This document shows positions 44,117 through 53,091 of a stretch of DNA of 64,000 nucleotides, piece by piece. Source of the stretch: Mycobacterium sp. AZCC_0083. Its GTDB lineage: Bacteria; Actinomycetota; Actinomycetes; Mycobacteriales; Mycobacteriaceae. The first letter of the stretch is position 1. The number at the start of each line of letters is the position of its first letter. The position numbers and the translations under genes are program-made. Under the pieces are notes generated by a model. That model ran no database searches, had not been told where the DNA came from, and saw only the letters and a list, made by a program, of their open reading frames with translations. Location: assembly GCF_014202335.1 (NCBI RefSeq), contig NZ_JACHGP010000003.1:558001-622000 (forward strand), read 5' to 3'.

Positions 44117-45005
44117 GTGATCGAAGAGTCAACGGCCGTACGTCGGCTGTGGGAGTCCCTCGGGCTGCCCGGCATCATCGACGTCCACACGCACTTCATG
44201 CCCAAACAGGTGATGGACAAGGTGTGGCAGTACTTCGACACCGCAGGGCCGCTGGTTGGGCGGGCGTGGCCGATCGCGTACCGCACCGACGAGGCCCAAC
44301 GGCTCGAGACGTTGCGGGGCTTCGGCGTCCGCGGCTTCACGTCGCTGGTGTATCCGCACAAGCCGCAGATGGCGGCGTGGCTGAACCAGTGGGCGGTCCA
44401 GTTCGCGTCGACCTCCCCGGATTGTCTGTCCACCGCGACGTTCTACCCGGAACCCGACGCGGCGGGGGTACGTCGGCGCGGCGATCGAGAACGGCGCGCG
44501 GGTCTTCAAGGCGCACGTCCAGGTCGGCGGCTACGACCCCACCGATCCACTGCTGGACGACGTCTGGGGCGCCATCGATGACGCGCGCATACCGGTCGTG
44601 ATCCACTGCGGGTCGGGTCCACAGCCGGGCGAGCACACCGGGCCGGAGCCGATCCGCGCGGTGCTGTCCCGACACCCTGGGCTGCGCCTGATCATCGCGC
44701 ACATGGGCATGCCCGAGTACACCGATTTCCTGGACCTCTGCGAGCAGTACGACGAGGTGCGGCTCGACACCACGATGACGTTCACCCCATTCATCGAGGA
44801 GACCATGCCGTTCCCGTCGGCAGAGCACGCGCGACTGCGCGCGCTCGGTGATCGCATCCTGTTCGGCAGCGACTTCCCCAACATCCCCCACGGTTACCTC
44901 GAGGCCTTGGCGCCGCTGACCCGGCTGGACGGCGTCGACGACGCCTGGTTGCGCGGCGTCCTGCACGACAACGCGGCCGCCCTCTTCGGGCTCGTCCACA
45001 GCTGA
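44117..45005 (+). pseudogene. Amidohydrolase-2 family gene interrupted by a +1 frameshift
   Basis: Two overlapping frames together make one complete metal-dependent amidohydrolase. The first gives LGLPGIIDVHTHFMPKQVMDKVW with the H-x-H motif and runs to TATFYPEPDAAG. The second continues GYVGAAIENGARVFKAHVQVGG, then VVIHCGSG, LIIAHMGMPEY and LFGSDFPNIPHG with the remaining metal ligands and catalytic aspartate. The break lies in a run of five G at 44464-44468, and removing one G restores the frame. No other damage is visible, so this is either a very recent mutation or a homopolymer sequencing error. GTG 44117 is the likely start. Confidence 0.75.
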
Positions 45006-45027
45006 CTGGCAGGCAGACCGACAAAAC

Positions 45028-46890
45028 TTGACCGCCGTGACCACACGGTGGCCCCGCCTCGCCCTGGCTGCCCTCATCGCCTGGACTGCTGCGCTGTACC
45101 TGTGGAACCTCTCGGCAACCGGCTACGGCAATGCCTTCTACGCGGCCGCCGCCCAGGCCGGTGCGCAGAGCTGGTCGGCGTGGTTCTTCGGCGCGCTGGA
45201 CGCCCGCGGCTTCATCACCGTCGACAAGCCGCCGGGTGCGCTCTGGGTGACTGGTCTTTCGGTGCGGCTCTTCGGCATGAACAGTTGGGCGGTGCTCGTC
45301 CCGCAGGCCCTGATGGGCGTCGCTGCGGTCGCGGTGCTGTTCGCCACCGTGCGCCGTACGATCCCTGATCGAACGCAGGGCACCGTCGCCGGGATCGTGG
45401 CCGGTGCGGTGCTGGCGTGCACCCCCGCGGCGGCGCTGATGTTCCGCTTCAACAATCCCGACGCGTTCCTCGTGCTGCTCCTGGTGACCGCGGCCTACTG
45501 TCTGACCCGTGCGGTGGCCACGGCGTCGTGGCGGTGGCTTGCGCTCGTCGGCGCGGTGATGGGTACGGCGTTCCTGACCAAGATGCTGCAGGGCTTCCTG
45601 GTGTTGCCCGGCTTCGCGGCGGCGTATCTGCTTGCCGCCCCGACGAGTTGGCGCAACCGCGGGCTGCACCTCGCCGCGGCAACCGGCGTGCTGGTCGCGG
45701 CCGCCGGATGGTGGGTGGCCATCGTGCAGGCGATCCCCGCCGGGTCCAGGCCCTACGTCGGCGGCTCGAAGGACGACACCGTGCTCGATCTCGCGTTCGG
45801 CTACAACGGGCTCAGCCGCATCCTCGGCGACGACCCTGGCGCCGAGTCGCACTGGGGTGGCGCGATGTTCCGGTCCGCGAGTTCCGCTACCGGCCTGCAT
45901 CGGTTGTTCACGGGAGAGTTCGGCAACGAGATCTCCTGGCTGCTGCCCGTCACGCTCTTCGTCGTCGTTTTCGGCGGATACCTTTGGGCGCGTGGCCAAC
46001 TCAGTCTTGACGAACGAGCTGCCTACGTGGCATGGAGCGGCTGGCTACTGGTGACGGGCCTGGTGTTCACCTTCATGAACGGCACCGTGCACCCCTACTA
46101 CACCGTCGCGCTGGCACCCGCCATCGCCGCGCTGGTCGGATTGGGGACGACGTGGGCGTGGCGCACGCGCTCGGGCTGGGACGGCCGCATCGCGCTCGCG
46201 ACGATGCTCGGGCTGGCCGGGTGGTGGTCGGTGAACTTGTTGAACCTCAACCACTTCGGCCCGACCTGGGCCCCGACGCTGGTCACGGCCCTCAGCGTCG
46301 TCGGGATCGCGGCAGCGCTGATCGGCAGGCGGCGGTGGTCGGCCGCAGGTGCCCTGGCCGGCGCGTTGGGTGCCGCTGCGGGAACGGTCGCGTTCTCCAT
46401 CGCGACGGCGATGACACCGCATCATGGGGCGATTCCGAACGCGGTGGGCCCGGTGCACCGAATCACGGAACGCAGCGTCGAGGCGCAGAGCCTGGCGGAG
46501 GAGTTCGCAGTCGGCGGCTGGATGGGTGACGAGGCAACCAACCGTGACCTCGCCGACCTGCTCCGCACCACGCGCACGCCATGGTCTGCCGCGACGAACG
46601 GATCGCAGTCGGCCGCCGCGCTCGAGATTGCGTCGGGCACATCGGTGATGGCGATCGGTGGGTGGGCCGGCGACCCGGCGCCCACTCTTGAGCAGTTCAT
46701 CGCCGATGTCCGCGCCGGGAAGATCGCCTATTACGTCGAGGCGGGCAAGGGCGGCGCCGCCGAGCCAGAGGGCAGGGTCATCCGGTCGGAGAACCACTCG
46801 GCGTCCCACACCCGCGAAATCGCCGACTGGGTGGCCGCGCACTATCCGGCCACGACGCTCGGTGAATCGCTGGTTTACCGCCTCGCGTGA
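45028..46890 (+). CDS. ArnT/PMT-like polyprenyl-phosphate glycosyltransferase, multi-pass membrane
   Basis: A GT-C superfamily protein of about 620 residues with about eleven hydrophobic helices. The first extracytoplasmic loop holds YAAAAQAGAQSWSAWFFGALDARGFITVDKPPGALW, with the acidic residue and V-D-K-P-P motif typical of ArnT-like glycosyltransferases that use polyprenyl-phosphate sugars. The C-terminal soluble domain (about residues 480-620) is extracytoplasmic. The start may be TTG 45028 or GTG 45037; neither has a ribosome site. It could follow the amidohydrolase in the same transcript. The sugar and acceptor are unknown. Confidence 0.85.
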   Translation: MTAVTTRWPRLALAALIAWTAALYLWNLSATGYGNAFYAAAAQAGAQSWSAWFFGALDARGFITVDKPPGALWVTGLSVRLFGMNSWAVLVPQALMGVAAVAVLFATVRRTIPDRTQGTVAGIVAGAVLACTPAAALMFRFNNPDAFLVLLLVTAAYCLTRAVATASWRWLALVGAVMGTAFLTKMLQGFLVLPGFAAAYLLAAPTSWRNRGLHLAAATGVLVAAAGWWVAIVQAIPAGSRPYVGGSKDDTVLDLAFGYNGLSRILGDDPGAESHWGGAMFRSASSATGLHRLFTGEFGNEISWLLPVTLFVVVFGGYLWARGQLSLDERAAYVAWSGWLLVTGLVFTFMNGTVHPYYTVALAPAIAALVGLGTTWAWRTRSGWDGRIALATMLGLAGWWSVNLLNLNHFGPTWAPTLVTALSVVGIAAALIGRRRWSAAGALAGALGAAAGTVAFSIATAMTPHHGAIPNAVGPVHRITERSVEAQSLAEEFAVGGWMGDEATNRDLADLLRTTRTPWSAATNGSQSAAALEIASGTSVMAIGGWAGDPAPTLEQFIADVRAGKIAYYVEAGKGGAAEPEGRVIRSENHSASHTREIADWVAAHYPATTLGESLVYRLA

Positions 46891-46938
46891 CCGGAAATAT
46901 CCCCTGTCGCTTCGCTCCTGGCCGCCGGCTGCCCGGGA

Positions 46939-46944
46939 TACAGT
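46939..46944 (+). promoter_or_regulatory. Leaderless -10 hexamer of the alpha/beta hydrolase
   Basis: TACAGT ends 6 nt before GTG 46951. It supports the GTG start and lies downstream of the previous gene's stop. Confidence 0.45.
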
Positions 46945-46950
46945 CGCCAC

Positions 46951-48156
46951 GTGCCCAGTTCACCGTCGAACACAGCTCCGATCGACCCACCGATCCCCGT
47001 TCCGGACGTCTCCGGGGCCGACGCCACCCCCAGCGGCCTGCCCCGACGGGCAGATCTCAGCCTCCGGCAGAAGCTCATCGTCGACTCCTCGGCGATCGCC
47101 GACGTCGGCCTGCGCACCGCGATCGCCTCCCTCGTCAGCACCGCGATGTTGCCGAAGATCGCGACGGCTGCCCTCCGACCGATGAGCGCCAGGGCAGAGC
47201 GCGAAGCGCTGCGGTTCTACGCCGACCTCGGCGCCGCGCACGACCCAGAATTGTCCTTCCCAGCACCTCCGGAGCCGCCCCGGGTGTCGTCGAGGCCGGC
47301 CAACCCCATCGCCGAATGGATCGCGAAGGGCCACGTCCAGAACATCAAGTTCAAGAGCAGCTTCTCGGCCATCAACCCCGCCGTGCGCGAGCAGCGGGCC
47401 GGATACGAGCGCAACAACGTCGTCCGCGCGCAACACTGGGTACACGACGACGGACCACACCCGACGCTGTGCGTGATCCACGGCTTCATGGGATCGGCGT
47501 ATCTGGCGAACGGCCTGTTCTTCGCGCTGCCGTGGTTCTACCGGTCGGGCTACGACGTCCTGCTCTACACACTGCCGTTCCACGGCGGGCGCGCCCAGAA
47601 GTTCTCGCCCTTCAGCGGCTACGGCTACTTCGCGGACGGTTTCGCCGGATTCGCCGAGGCGATGGCCCAGGCGGTGCACGACTTCCGTTCGGTCCTGGAC
47701 TATCTCGAGTACACCGGAGTGGACCGGGTCGCACTGACCGGCATCTCGCTTGGCGGCTACACCTCCGCGTTGGTGGCAAGCGTGGACGACCGCGTGCAAG
47801 CCGTGATCCCCAACGTCCCGGTGGTCAGCGTCGAAGACTTGATCGACGACTGGTTCCCGGCCAACCGAGTGTTCCAGCTTGCGAATCGGGTGACGGGCAC
47901 CGACCGGGAGCTGTCGGCGGCGGCGTCGATGTATCACTCACCACTCAACTACGCGCCGTTGGTGCCCAAAGACCGTCGCCTCATCATCACCGGACTCGGT
48001 GATCGGCTGGCTCCACCCGAACAGGCCGAAAAGCTCTGGGAGCACTGGGATCGTTGTGCGATGCACTGGTTCCCCGGCAACCACGTCCTGCACGTCAGCC
48101 AGCCGGATTACCTGCGCCGCATGACGCGGTTCATGAGCGGGTTCATGTTCTCTTGA
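46951..48156 (+). CDS. Alpha/beta-hydrolase family protein
   Basis: A 401-residue protein with an N-terminal extension of about 160 residues and a C-terminal alpha/beta-hydrolase core. PTLCVIHGFMGSAYLANG carries the oxyanion H-G motif, and VALTGISLGGYTSAL the nucleophile elbow G-x-S-x-G (Ser near residue 268). The catalytic histidine is probably in WFPGNHVLHV near the end, and an aspartate in TGLGDRLAPPE. No signal peptide. Closest in layout to large mycobacterial esterase/lipase-like proteins; substrate unknown. Confidence 0.82.
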   Translation: MPSSPSNTAPIDPPIPVPDVSGADATPSGLPRRADLSLRQKLIVDSSAIADVGLRTAIASLVSTAMLPKIATAALRPMSARAEREALRFYADLGAAHDPELSFPAPPEPPRVSSRPANPIAEWIAKGHVQNIKFKSSFSAINPAVREQRAGYERNNVVRAQHWVHDDGPHPTLCVIHGFMGSAYLANGLFFALPWFYRSGYDVLLYTLPFHGGRAQKFSPFSGYGYFADGFAGFAEAMAQAVHDFRSVLDYLEYTGVDRVALTGISLGGYTSALVASVDDRVQAVIPNVPVVSVEDLIDDWFPANRVFQLANRVTGTDRELSAAASMYHSPLNYAPLVPKDRRLIITGLGDRLAPPEQAEKLWEHWDRCAMHWFPGNHVLHVSQPDYLRRMTRFMSGFMFS

Positions 48157-48183
48157 CCGCACGGTCGGATTCCTGTCGCCGTG

Positions 48184-48231
48184 TGTGAATCGGGCGACGG
48201 CTCAGCGGCGTGTCCCGTCGTCAGATTCACA
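48184..48231. terminator. Imperfect hairpin between convergent genes
   Basis: TGTGAATCGGGCGACGG and CCGTCGTCAGATTCACA pair over 17 positions with two mismatches. It lies 27 bp after the hydrolase stop and covers the last bases of the convergent membrane-protein gene, so it could serve both as terminator. It does not match the repeat at 12171/38104. Confidence 0.45.
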
Positions 48232-48769
48232 AACCAAGTCGGCCCAGCAAGCCGCCCCGGCCTCCGTCGTTGCCGTTGTCGTTGTCGGGCAGATGCTGGT
48301 TGGGAAACGCGGGGCGCGGTTCGGGGCTGACGCTGATCGGCGCACGCAGGGTCGGCGTCGTCGCCTGATCGGTCTCGGGCCTGCTGGACGGCGACGGTGG
48401 CGCTGACTGTTGAGGCGGCGGGGGCGGGGCCACTGATACGGGCGCGGGTTCCAGCATGACGTTCGCCGTCACCTTGGGCGGGGCGACGAACTCCGCTGGC
48501 GCCTCGACGACCGGAATGGTCGTCACGATCGGGGTCGGCACGAGGTGAGTGGTTGACCCGCTCTGACCGGGCGCAACGTCGCCGGGACCTGGCCACGACT
48601 GGATCACCACGACGGCGCCGGCAAGTCCCACCATGACCGCCACTATGGGTACTGGCCACCACCTGCGCCTGTGCGGCACGTTTTCGGCGACCGGAGTCTC
48701 GGCCGTCGGCTCAGCGTCGACCGGCTCGAACAGGTAGGCGAACCGATCAGTCGTGTCCTGGACCCCCAC
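48227..48769 (-). CDS. Single-pass membrane protein with Pro-rich extracytoplasmic tail
   Basis: A 180-residue protein: a cytoplasmic N-terminus of about 35 residues, one helix (PVPIVAVMVGLAGAVVVIQSW, about 39-59) and a long Pro/Ala/Val-rich tail ending in an Asn/Gly stretch. No conserved domain recognised. GTG 48769 is chosen because TAGGAT lies 6 nt upstream. Low-complexity tails of this kind are common in mycobacterial envelope proteins. Confidence 0.7.
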   Translation of the reverse strand: MGVQDTTDRFAYLFEPVDAEPTAETPVAENVPHRRRWWPVPIVAVMVGLAGAVVVIQSWPGPGDVAPGQSGSTTHLVPTPIVTTIPVVEAPAEFVAPPKVTANVMLEPAPVSVAPPPPPQQSAPPSPSSRPETDQATTPTLRAPISVSPEPRPAFPNQHLPDNDNGNDGGRGGLLGRLGL

Positions 48770-48775
48770 ACGGCG

Positions 48776-48781
48776 ATCCTA
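48776..48781 (-). promoter_or_regulatory. Leaderless -10 hexamer of the membrane protein gene
   Basis: TAGGAT on the minus strand ends 6 nt before GTG 48769. Confidence 0.45.
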
Positions 48782-49237
48782 CAAGTGTGTTTGCTCCACT
48801 AACAACGAGTTAGCTATGAAGACCTGCCACCGGACGTGATCGAGCACTCCGGTAGGCAGTGGAATGCCGTCCAGCTCGAGCCGGTCGACCGACCTGCGGT
48901 CCAGCGCCATCAGCAGCGGTCGCTGCTGGCCACGCTGGATTTGAAGACACGGTAGCGGAGCCTTCGCCGGGGCATCGTCGGTCCGGAATGCGCACACCAC
49001 GGCAACTGTTGAAGCATTTGCCGTACCGCCCAGCTCGAGTGCTGGGTCAGGTTTCTCGAGCGGTGAGCGACCACACCTCTGCGAGCCGATCGCCGAGCCG
49101 TTCGTCGATGGGTATGCGGTAGGCGGCCAAATCGGCGGGCCGCCTCCGGTCGTGAACCGTCAGACCAAGTGCCGGCAGCACGTGGCAAACCTACTAAGGA
49201 CATCGCGATCGACGGCCGCAAGAGTGTCACTACCCAT
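48779..49237 (-). pseudogene. Possible decayed gene of unknown family
   Basis: A coding-like reading starts at ATG 49237 (MGSDTLAAVDRDVLSRF), appears to continue in a second frame (RRPADLAAYRIPIDERLGDRLAEVWSLTARE) and returns to the first frame for DPALELGGTANASTVAVVCAF to the TAG at 48779, with LDGIPLPTGVLDHVRWQVF near its end. Codon use in each part looks mycobacterial, but two frame changes are needed. No family recognised. The flanking 49238-49316 shows nothing further. Confidence 0.3.
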
Positions 49238-49316
49238 ATTCGTCACGGAGGCGCACGGCGCCCCGCCATAACTCAACTGTCGAGACGCACGTCGAGTAAT
49301 TGACGCGTGAGCCGGA

Positions 49317-50234
49317 TCACCTCTTCGTGGCGCTGACCAAACTGATCGAGCCGACCATCGGGGAGACGTCGGGATCGTCCTCGGGCGCGGGTCGCCCCAG
49401 CTCGCGGAGATATGAGGTGAGCTGGGTGGCTTCGGCCGTCCACCCACGAGCGGCGAACCACTCGTCGGCCGGTGCGTGCTGCTCGTTGTAGACCAGCGTG
49501 AAGAACGTGCCCTCCGCACCAGCGGTCCGCTCCTCTGCCCGCTTGGCCTCGAAGGCCGCCTTTGGCATGGGCCTGCCCTCCTCGACCGCGACCCAGCTGC
49601 CGGGACTCGACAGCGCGTCGATGCCTGCGAATAGTTGCTCCTGCGCGCTGGCCGGCAGATAGATGAGCAGACCCTCGGCGATCCACGCCGACGGTCGCGA
49701 CGGGTCGAAGCCGCTCACCTTCAGCGCCGCGGGCCAGTCGTCGCGAAGGTCGACGGCAACCTCGCGGCGTTCGGCGCGCGGAGCGTCCCCGTGGTCGTTG
49801 AGCGCCTTGCGCTTGAACGCCAACACCTCGGGTCGATCGAGCTCGTAGACGACGGTGCCGTCGGGCCATGGCAGCCGGTACGCGCGCGAGTCGAGGCCGG
49901 CGGCGAGGATGACGATCTGCCGGACGCCGGCGTCCGCGGCCGCGGCGAAGTAGGCGTCGAAGTACTTGGTGCGTGCGCCCTGGAACGACACGAAGTGCCC
50001 GCCGAAGTCGGACCGCAGGCGGGAGTAGGCCGGTGCTTCCTCATAGACGTCGCTGTCGACTCCGTCCAGCACGTCGGCCCAGCCGCCCCCGACGGCGCGG
50101 CAGAACACGTCGGCATACGGGTCGACCGCGAGGGGTTCGGGCTTCTGCCCCTCCAAAGCCCTTGCCGCGGCGACGAACAGGGCCGTCGAGCCCACGCTGG
50201 TGGTGATGTCCCAGGTGTCGTTGTCAGTGCGCAT
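49317..50234 (-). CDS. SAM-dependent methyltransferase, mycobacterial TIGR00027 (LCMT-like) family
   Basis: A 305-residue protein of the large mycobacterial putative methyltransferase family. [18 protein letters not shown] and the following DPYA are the family start, [18 protein letters not shown] (about residues 106-123) is the SAM loop, and [12 protein letters not shown] the acidic strand. [11 protein letters not shown] near residue 184 is also diagnostic. Many paralogues exist per mycobacterial genome and physiological acceptors are unknown. It starts at ATG 50234 with its own leaderless promoter. Confidence 0.9.
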   Translation of the reverse strand: MRTDNDTWDITTSVGSTALFVAAARALEGQKPEPLAVDPYADVFCRAVGGGWADVLDGVDSDVYEEAPAYSRLRSDFGGHFVSFQGARTKYFDAYFAAAADAGVRQIVILAAGLDSRAYRLPWPDGTVVYELDRPEVLAFKRKALNDHGDAPRAERREVAVDLRDDWPAALKVSGFDPSRPSAWIAEGLLIYLPASAQEQLFAGIDALSSPGSWVAVEEGRPMPKAAFEAKRAEERTAGAEGTFFTLVYNEQHAPADEWFAARGWTAEATQLTSYLRELGRPAPEDDPDVSPMVGSISLVSATKR

Positions 50235-50241
50235 TGGCGCG

Positions 50242-50247
50242 AGCGTA
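50242..50247 (-). promoter_or_regulatory. Leaderless -10 hexamer of the methyltransferase
   Basis: TACGCT on the minus strand ends 7 nt before ATG 50234. Confidence 0.5.
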
Positions 50248-50274
50248 CGCCCGGAATCTGGCAGCAGGCTTACG

Positions 50275-51126
50275 TCAAACCAGCGGTCGTCCGGTCCGGA
50301 TCCGCCGGTCGAGGTCTCTGAGCAACACGTTGAACGGGAACTGCCTGACGAAGCGCGGCATCAGGTGGTTGACGGTGCGCAGCACGCTCATCAGGCGGTC
50401 GAACCGGCGCTGCCGCTTCGCGTCCCATGGCAGGCGCATCTCATCGCGGAACCTCTGTGGCAGGAACCCCGTCGTGATCAGGAGAGCGGAGCCGTCCGAC
50501 CACCGTTGCAGCGGCCCCGGCAACTTCACGCCACGGACCCGGCTCGCCGCGATCGGGACCAGGTAGTCGCGCACGGTGTCGTCGATGTGCACCAGGTCCA
50601 GCGACTCCTGCCAGTAGCGGTCGAACGCGGCCCGGTCAGCCGGCCACATCGCCGCGGGCACCTGCAGCGTGGTGCCCAGCGCCATCCCCTCGGCGTAATG
50701 CCGATCAGCGGTCTCGTCGTCCATCTCGCCGATGAAGGTCCGGTAGACGTCGACCGCGCCCTTGTACAGGCACGCGGCCACCCACATCTGGAGGTCCTTG
50801 TCGAAGGCGTTGTACTTCACCCGGCTCTCGTCGGTCGAGTACACCTGCGCATGGGCCCCGTTCACGGCCTTGCGGAAGGCCGCCTTCTGGGCGTCGCTGC
50901 CGTTGGTGGCGACGGCCAGGTAGGTGAACGTGGTGCGTGCCCGCTTGATCGGATGCCGGTCGACGCGGCCGCTCTCCACCCGACTCTCCAGGACTCCATA
51001 GCCGACTCCCGGCCTGGCCAGCTGCATGATCACGTTGGCAGGGCCTGCCAGCAGCGCCACTCCCATCAGGCCGTCGTCGATTCCCGCCCGACGTGTCCGG
51101 ACGACGGTGCTCTCCGTGACCGACAT
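50275..51126 (-). CDS. MpaB/DUF2236-family oxygenase-like protein
   Basis: A 283-residue member of the MpaB-type (rubber-oxygenase latex-clearing-like, formerly DUF2236) family, thought to bind haem b. [23 protein letters not shown] is the conserved entry segment, [32 protein letters not shown] gives the central pattern with a conserved His, and [18 protein letters not shown] follows. ATG 51126 has GGAGGGG about 7 nt upstream. It is divergent from a TetR gene, its probable regulator. The substrate is unknown. Confidence 0.85.
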   Translation of the reverse strand: MSVTESTVVRTRRAGIDDGLMGVALLAGPANVIMQLARPGVGYGVLESRVESGRVDRHPIKRARTTFTYLAVATNGSDAQKAAFRKAVNGAHAQVYSTDESRVKYNAFDKDLQMWVAACLYKGAVDVYRTFIGEMDDETADRHYAEGMALGTTLQVPAAMWPADRAAFDRYWQESLDLVHIDDTVRDYLVPIAASRVRGVKLPGPLQRWSDGSALLITTGFLPQRFRDEMRLPWDAKRQRRFDRLMSVLRTVNHLMPRFVRQFPFNVLLRDLDRRIRTGRPLV

Positions 51127-51201
51127 TGGCCATCCCCTCCGATAGCAAATCTGAGAACGCGTGTTTCCTGATATTGCCCTGCGCCCGGGGCGGGTGTCAA
51201 G

Positions 51202-51834
51202 ATGGTGGGCATGGCTCAGGTCCGGCCCTACGGCGGTGTCGAGGCACGCGAGCGGATCGCTCAGCGTCGACACCGATTGCTCGAGGCGGGACTCGAGTTG
51301 CTCGGCGGCACCGACGATGCCGCCGAACTCGCCGTGCGGGCGATCTGCCGTGAGGCAGGCGTCTCCGCGCGGTACTTCTACGAGAGCTTCACCGACAAGG
51401 ACGAATTGGTCGGCGCGGTCTTCGACTGGGTGATCGCCGACATCGCCGCCACCACCCAGGCCGCCGTGGCCAGCGCGCCGCCGAAGGAACAGAGCCGGGC
51501 GGGCATGGCCAACATCGTTAGGACCATTGCCGGCGACCCCCGCATTGGTCGACTGCTGTTCAGTGCGCAGCTGTCCAATGCGGTGCTGGTCCGCAAGCGC
51601 GCGGAGTCCGAGGCCTTGTTCGCGATGCTGTCCGGCCAGCACGTGGGCAGCGCGCTGCGCGTGCAGCAGAACGATCGCATCATGGCCACCGCGCATTTCG
51701 TGGTCGGCGGCGTCGGACAGACCATCAGTGCGTGGCTTGCCGGTGACGTCGACCTCGAGCCCGATCAGTTCGTCGAGCAGCTGGCGTCCGTCCTCGATGC
51801 ACTCGCCGACCCGGCGCTCTACAGGCCATCGTAG
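51202..51834 (+). CDS. TetR-family regulator
   Basis: A 210-residue regulator. The helix-turn-helix (AVRAICREAGVSARYFYESFTDKDELVGAVFDWV) spans about residues 45-78. The remainder is the ligand-binding domain. It is divergent from the MpaB-like oxygenase, with 75 bp between starts, and probably controls that gene. ATG 51202 or 51211 can start it. The inducer is unknown. Confidence 0.87.
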   Translation: MVGMAQVRPYGGVEARERIAQRRHRLLEAGLELLGGTDDAAELAVRAICREAGVSARYFYESFTDKDELVGAVFDWVIADIAATTQAAVASAPPKEQSRAGMANIVRTIAGDPRIGRLLFSAQLSNAVLVRKRAESEALFAMLSGQHVGSALRVQQNDRIMATAHFVVGGVGQTISAWLAGDVDLEPDQFVEQLASVLDALADPALYRPS

Positions 51835-51850
51835 CCGAACACCGAATCCA

Positions 51851-52399
51851 TCACGGCAGCAAGGGGACTCGCCACAGCGGCATTCCCGGATCGAGCAGGT
51901 ACAGCCGCGTCACGATGAGCCGCAGGATGCGCAGAGAACCGGTGATCAGAAGAAAGGCCAGCGGCAGTTCGCCGAGCACGGCCGTCAGCCCCGACAGCCA
52001 CCTCTCCCCCGGCCCTGCCGTAAGGACGTCGAACCAGGCGTCGCAGATCAGCAACACGCCGCTGGTGAAGGCCGTCAGGACGAGCAGTTGGCGGCGCATG
52101 AGGCCGAGCCACACCGTGGCGCCCAAGAATCCCAGCAACAGAACGTCGAAGCCCACCCAGGTGGCGGTCCAGTTGTGGGCGACGTACTTCTCGGGCAGCG
52201 TGAGCGACAGGTAGACGATCCATGGGATCAACCCGATCGTGGCACTGACCATCAGCACCAGCCGTATCCGTCGGGATCTTTCCAGGACCAACGGGGACAG
52301 CAGTTCGCCGAGGGGCCGTTCCAGCCGTTGAATCAGATCTCGGCGCTCATCGGCGGACATCGCGGCGATCTGAGCGTCGGATACCTCGCCGTCACCCAT
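51851..52399 (-). CDS. Four-helix membrane protein
   Basis: A 182-residue protein with a soluble charged N-terminus (about 45 residues, including SADERRDLIQRLERPL) and four hydrophobic segments. No catalytic motif or recognised family. It lies 8 bp downstream of the VOC gene on the same strand, so the two are probably co-transcribed. It may be a small membrane partner or accessory; this is a guess. Confidence 0.75.
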   Translation of the reverse strand: MGDGEVSDAQIAAMSADERRDLIQRLERPLGELLSPLVLERSRRIRLVLMVSATIGLIPWIVYLSLTLPEKYVAHNWTATWVGFDVLLLGFLGATVWLGLMRRQLLVLTAFTSGVLLICDAWFDVLTAGPGERWLSGLTAVLGELPLAFLLITGSLRILRLIVTRLYLLDPGMPLWRVPLLP

Positions 52400-52407
52400 G
52401 ATCGGGG

Positions 52408-52989
52408 CTAGTGCGCAGCAGCCACCGGTGGCCGCCGATCGGCTTCGGTCTTCGGCGTCGTCACCGTGTCGATTTCGGTGAACTGCTTGGTCCAGCAGGC
52501 GAACTCGAGGGTGGTGCCGTCGGGGTCCTGGAAGTAGAACGAGCGCACGTACACGCCGGGATGCAGCGTCATCGACACCTGGGCCGGGCTCTCGTCGTGG
52601 TTGAGCACGGGCCCCACCCGTACGCCCTTCTCCTTGAGTCGCTTGCGGTACTCGTCGAATTTCTCTGCGGGAACGTGGAACGCGAGATGGTTCATTGAGC
52701 CGACCGCGCTGACGATCTCGCCGATGCCGGGAATGGCCGCGGGTGCGGATATCCCTGGCACGCCGTCGGGCGCTTCGGCGAACCAGAAGAACGCCACGCA
52801 GTCGCCGTTGCCTGCGTCGAAGAAGAAGTGCTGCCCCATGCCGCCGGGCAGGTCAAGCGACTTGACCAGCGGCATGCCGAGCACGCCCGAGTAGAACTCG
52901 ACCGTCTTCGCCATGTCCGCGCATACCAACGCCACGTGGTTGATGCCGCCCAGTTCGAACTCGGAGTTGGTGTTCTCAGGCTTGATCAC
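52408..52989 (-). CDS. VOC-superfamily (glyoxalase/extradiol dioxygenase-like) protein
   Basis: A 193-residue vicinal-oxygen-chelate protein with two beta-alpha-beta-beta-beta modules. GINHVALVCADMAKTVEFYSGVLGMPLV opens the first, NHLAFHVPAEKFDEYRKRLKEKG the second, and YFQDPDGTTLEFACW closes it. Histidines at the strand starts and the glutamate in LEF are candidate metal ligands. GTG 52989 has GAGGAGC in front. It is divergent from a TetR gene across a perfect palindrome, which makes it a likely target. Substrate unknown. Confidence 0.87.
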   Translation of the reverse strand: MIKPENTNSEFELGGINHVALVCADMAKTVEFYSGVLGMPLVKSLDLPGGMGQHFFFDAGNGDCVAFFWFAEAPDGVPGISAPAAIPGIGEIVSAVGSMNHLAFHVPAEKFDEYRKRLKEKGVRVGPVLNHDESPAQVSMTLHPGVYVRSFYFQDPDGTTLEFACWTKQFTEIDTVTTPKTEADRRPPVAAAH

Positions 52990-53041
52990 GTTGCCGCTCC
53001 TCGAGATGCCCGACCCAAGTGGGTCTAGTCAAGGTGTCAAT

Positions 53042-53063
53042 CTGAATCTAACATCAGATTCAG
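53042..53063. promoter_or_regulatory. Palindromic operator in a divergent TetR region
   Basis: CTGAATCT (53042-53049) and AGATTCAG (53056-53063) are perfect 8-bp arms with a 6-nt spacer. It lies between the VOC gene (start 52989) and the TetR gene (GTG 53092), a classical place for autoregulation and target control. Confidence 0.6.
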
Positions 53064-53091
53064 GTTGGATCAATCACTAGGAGAGACTCGA

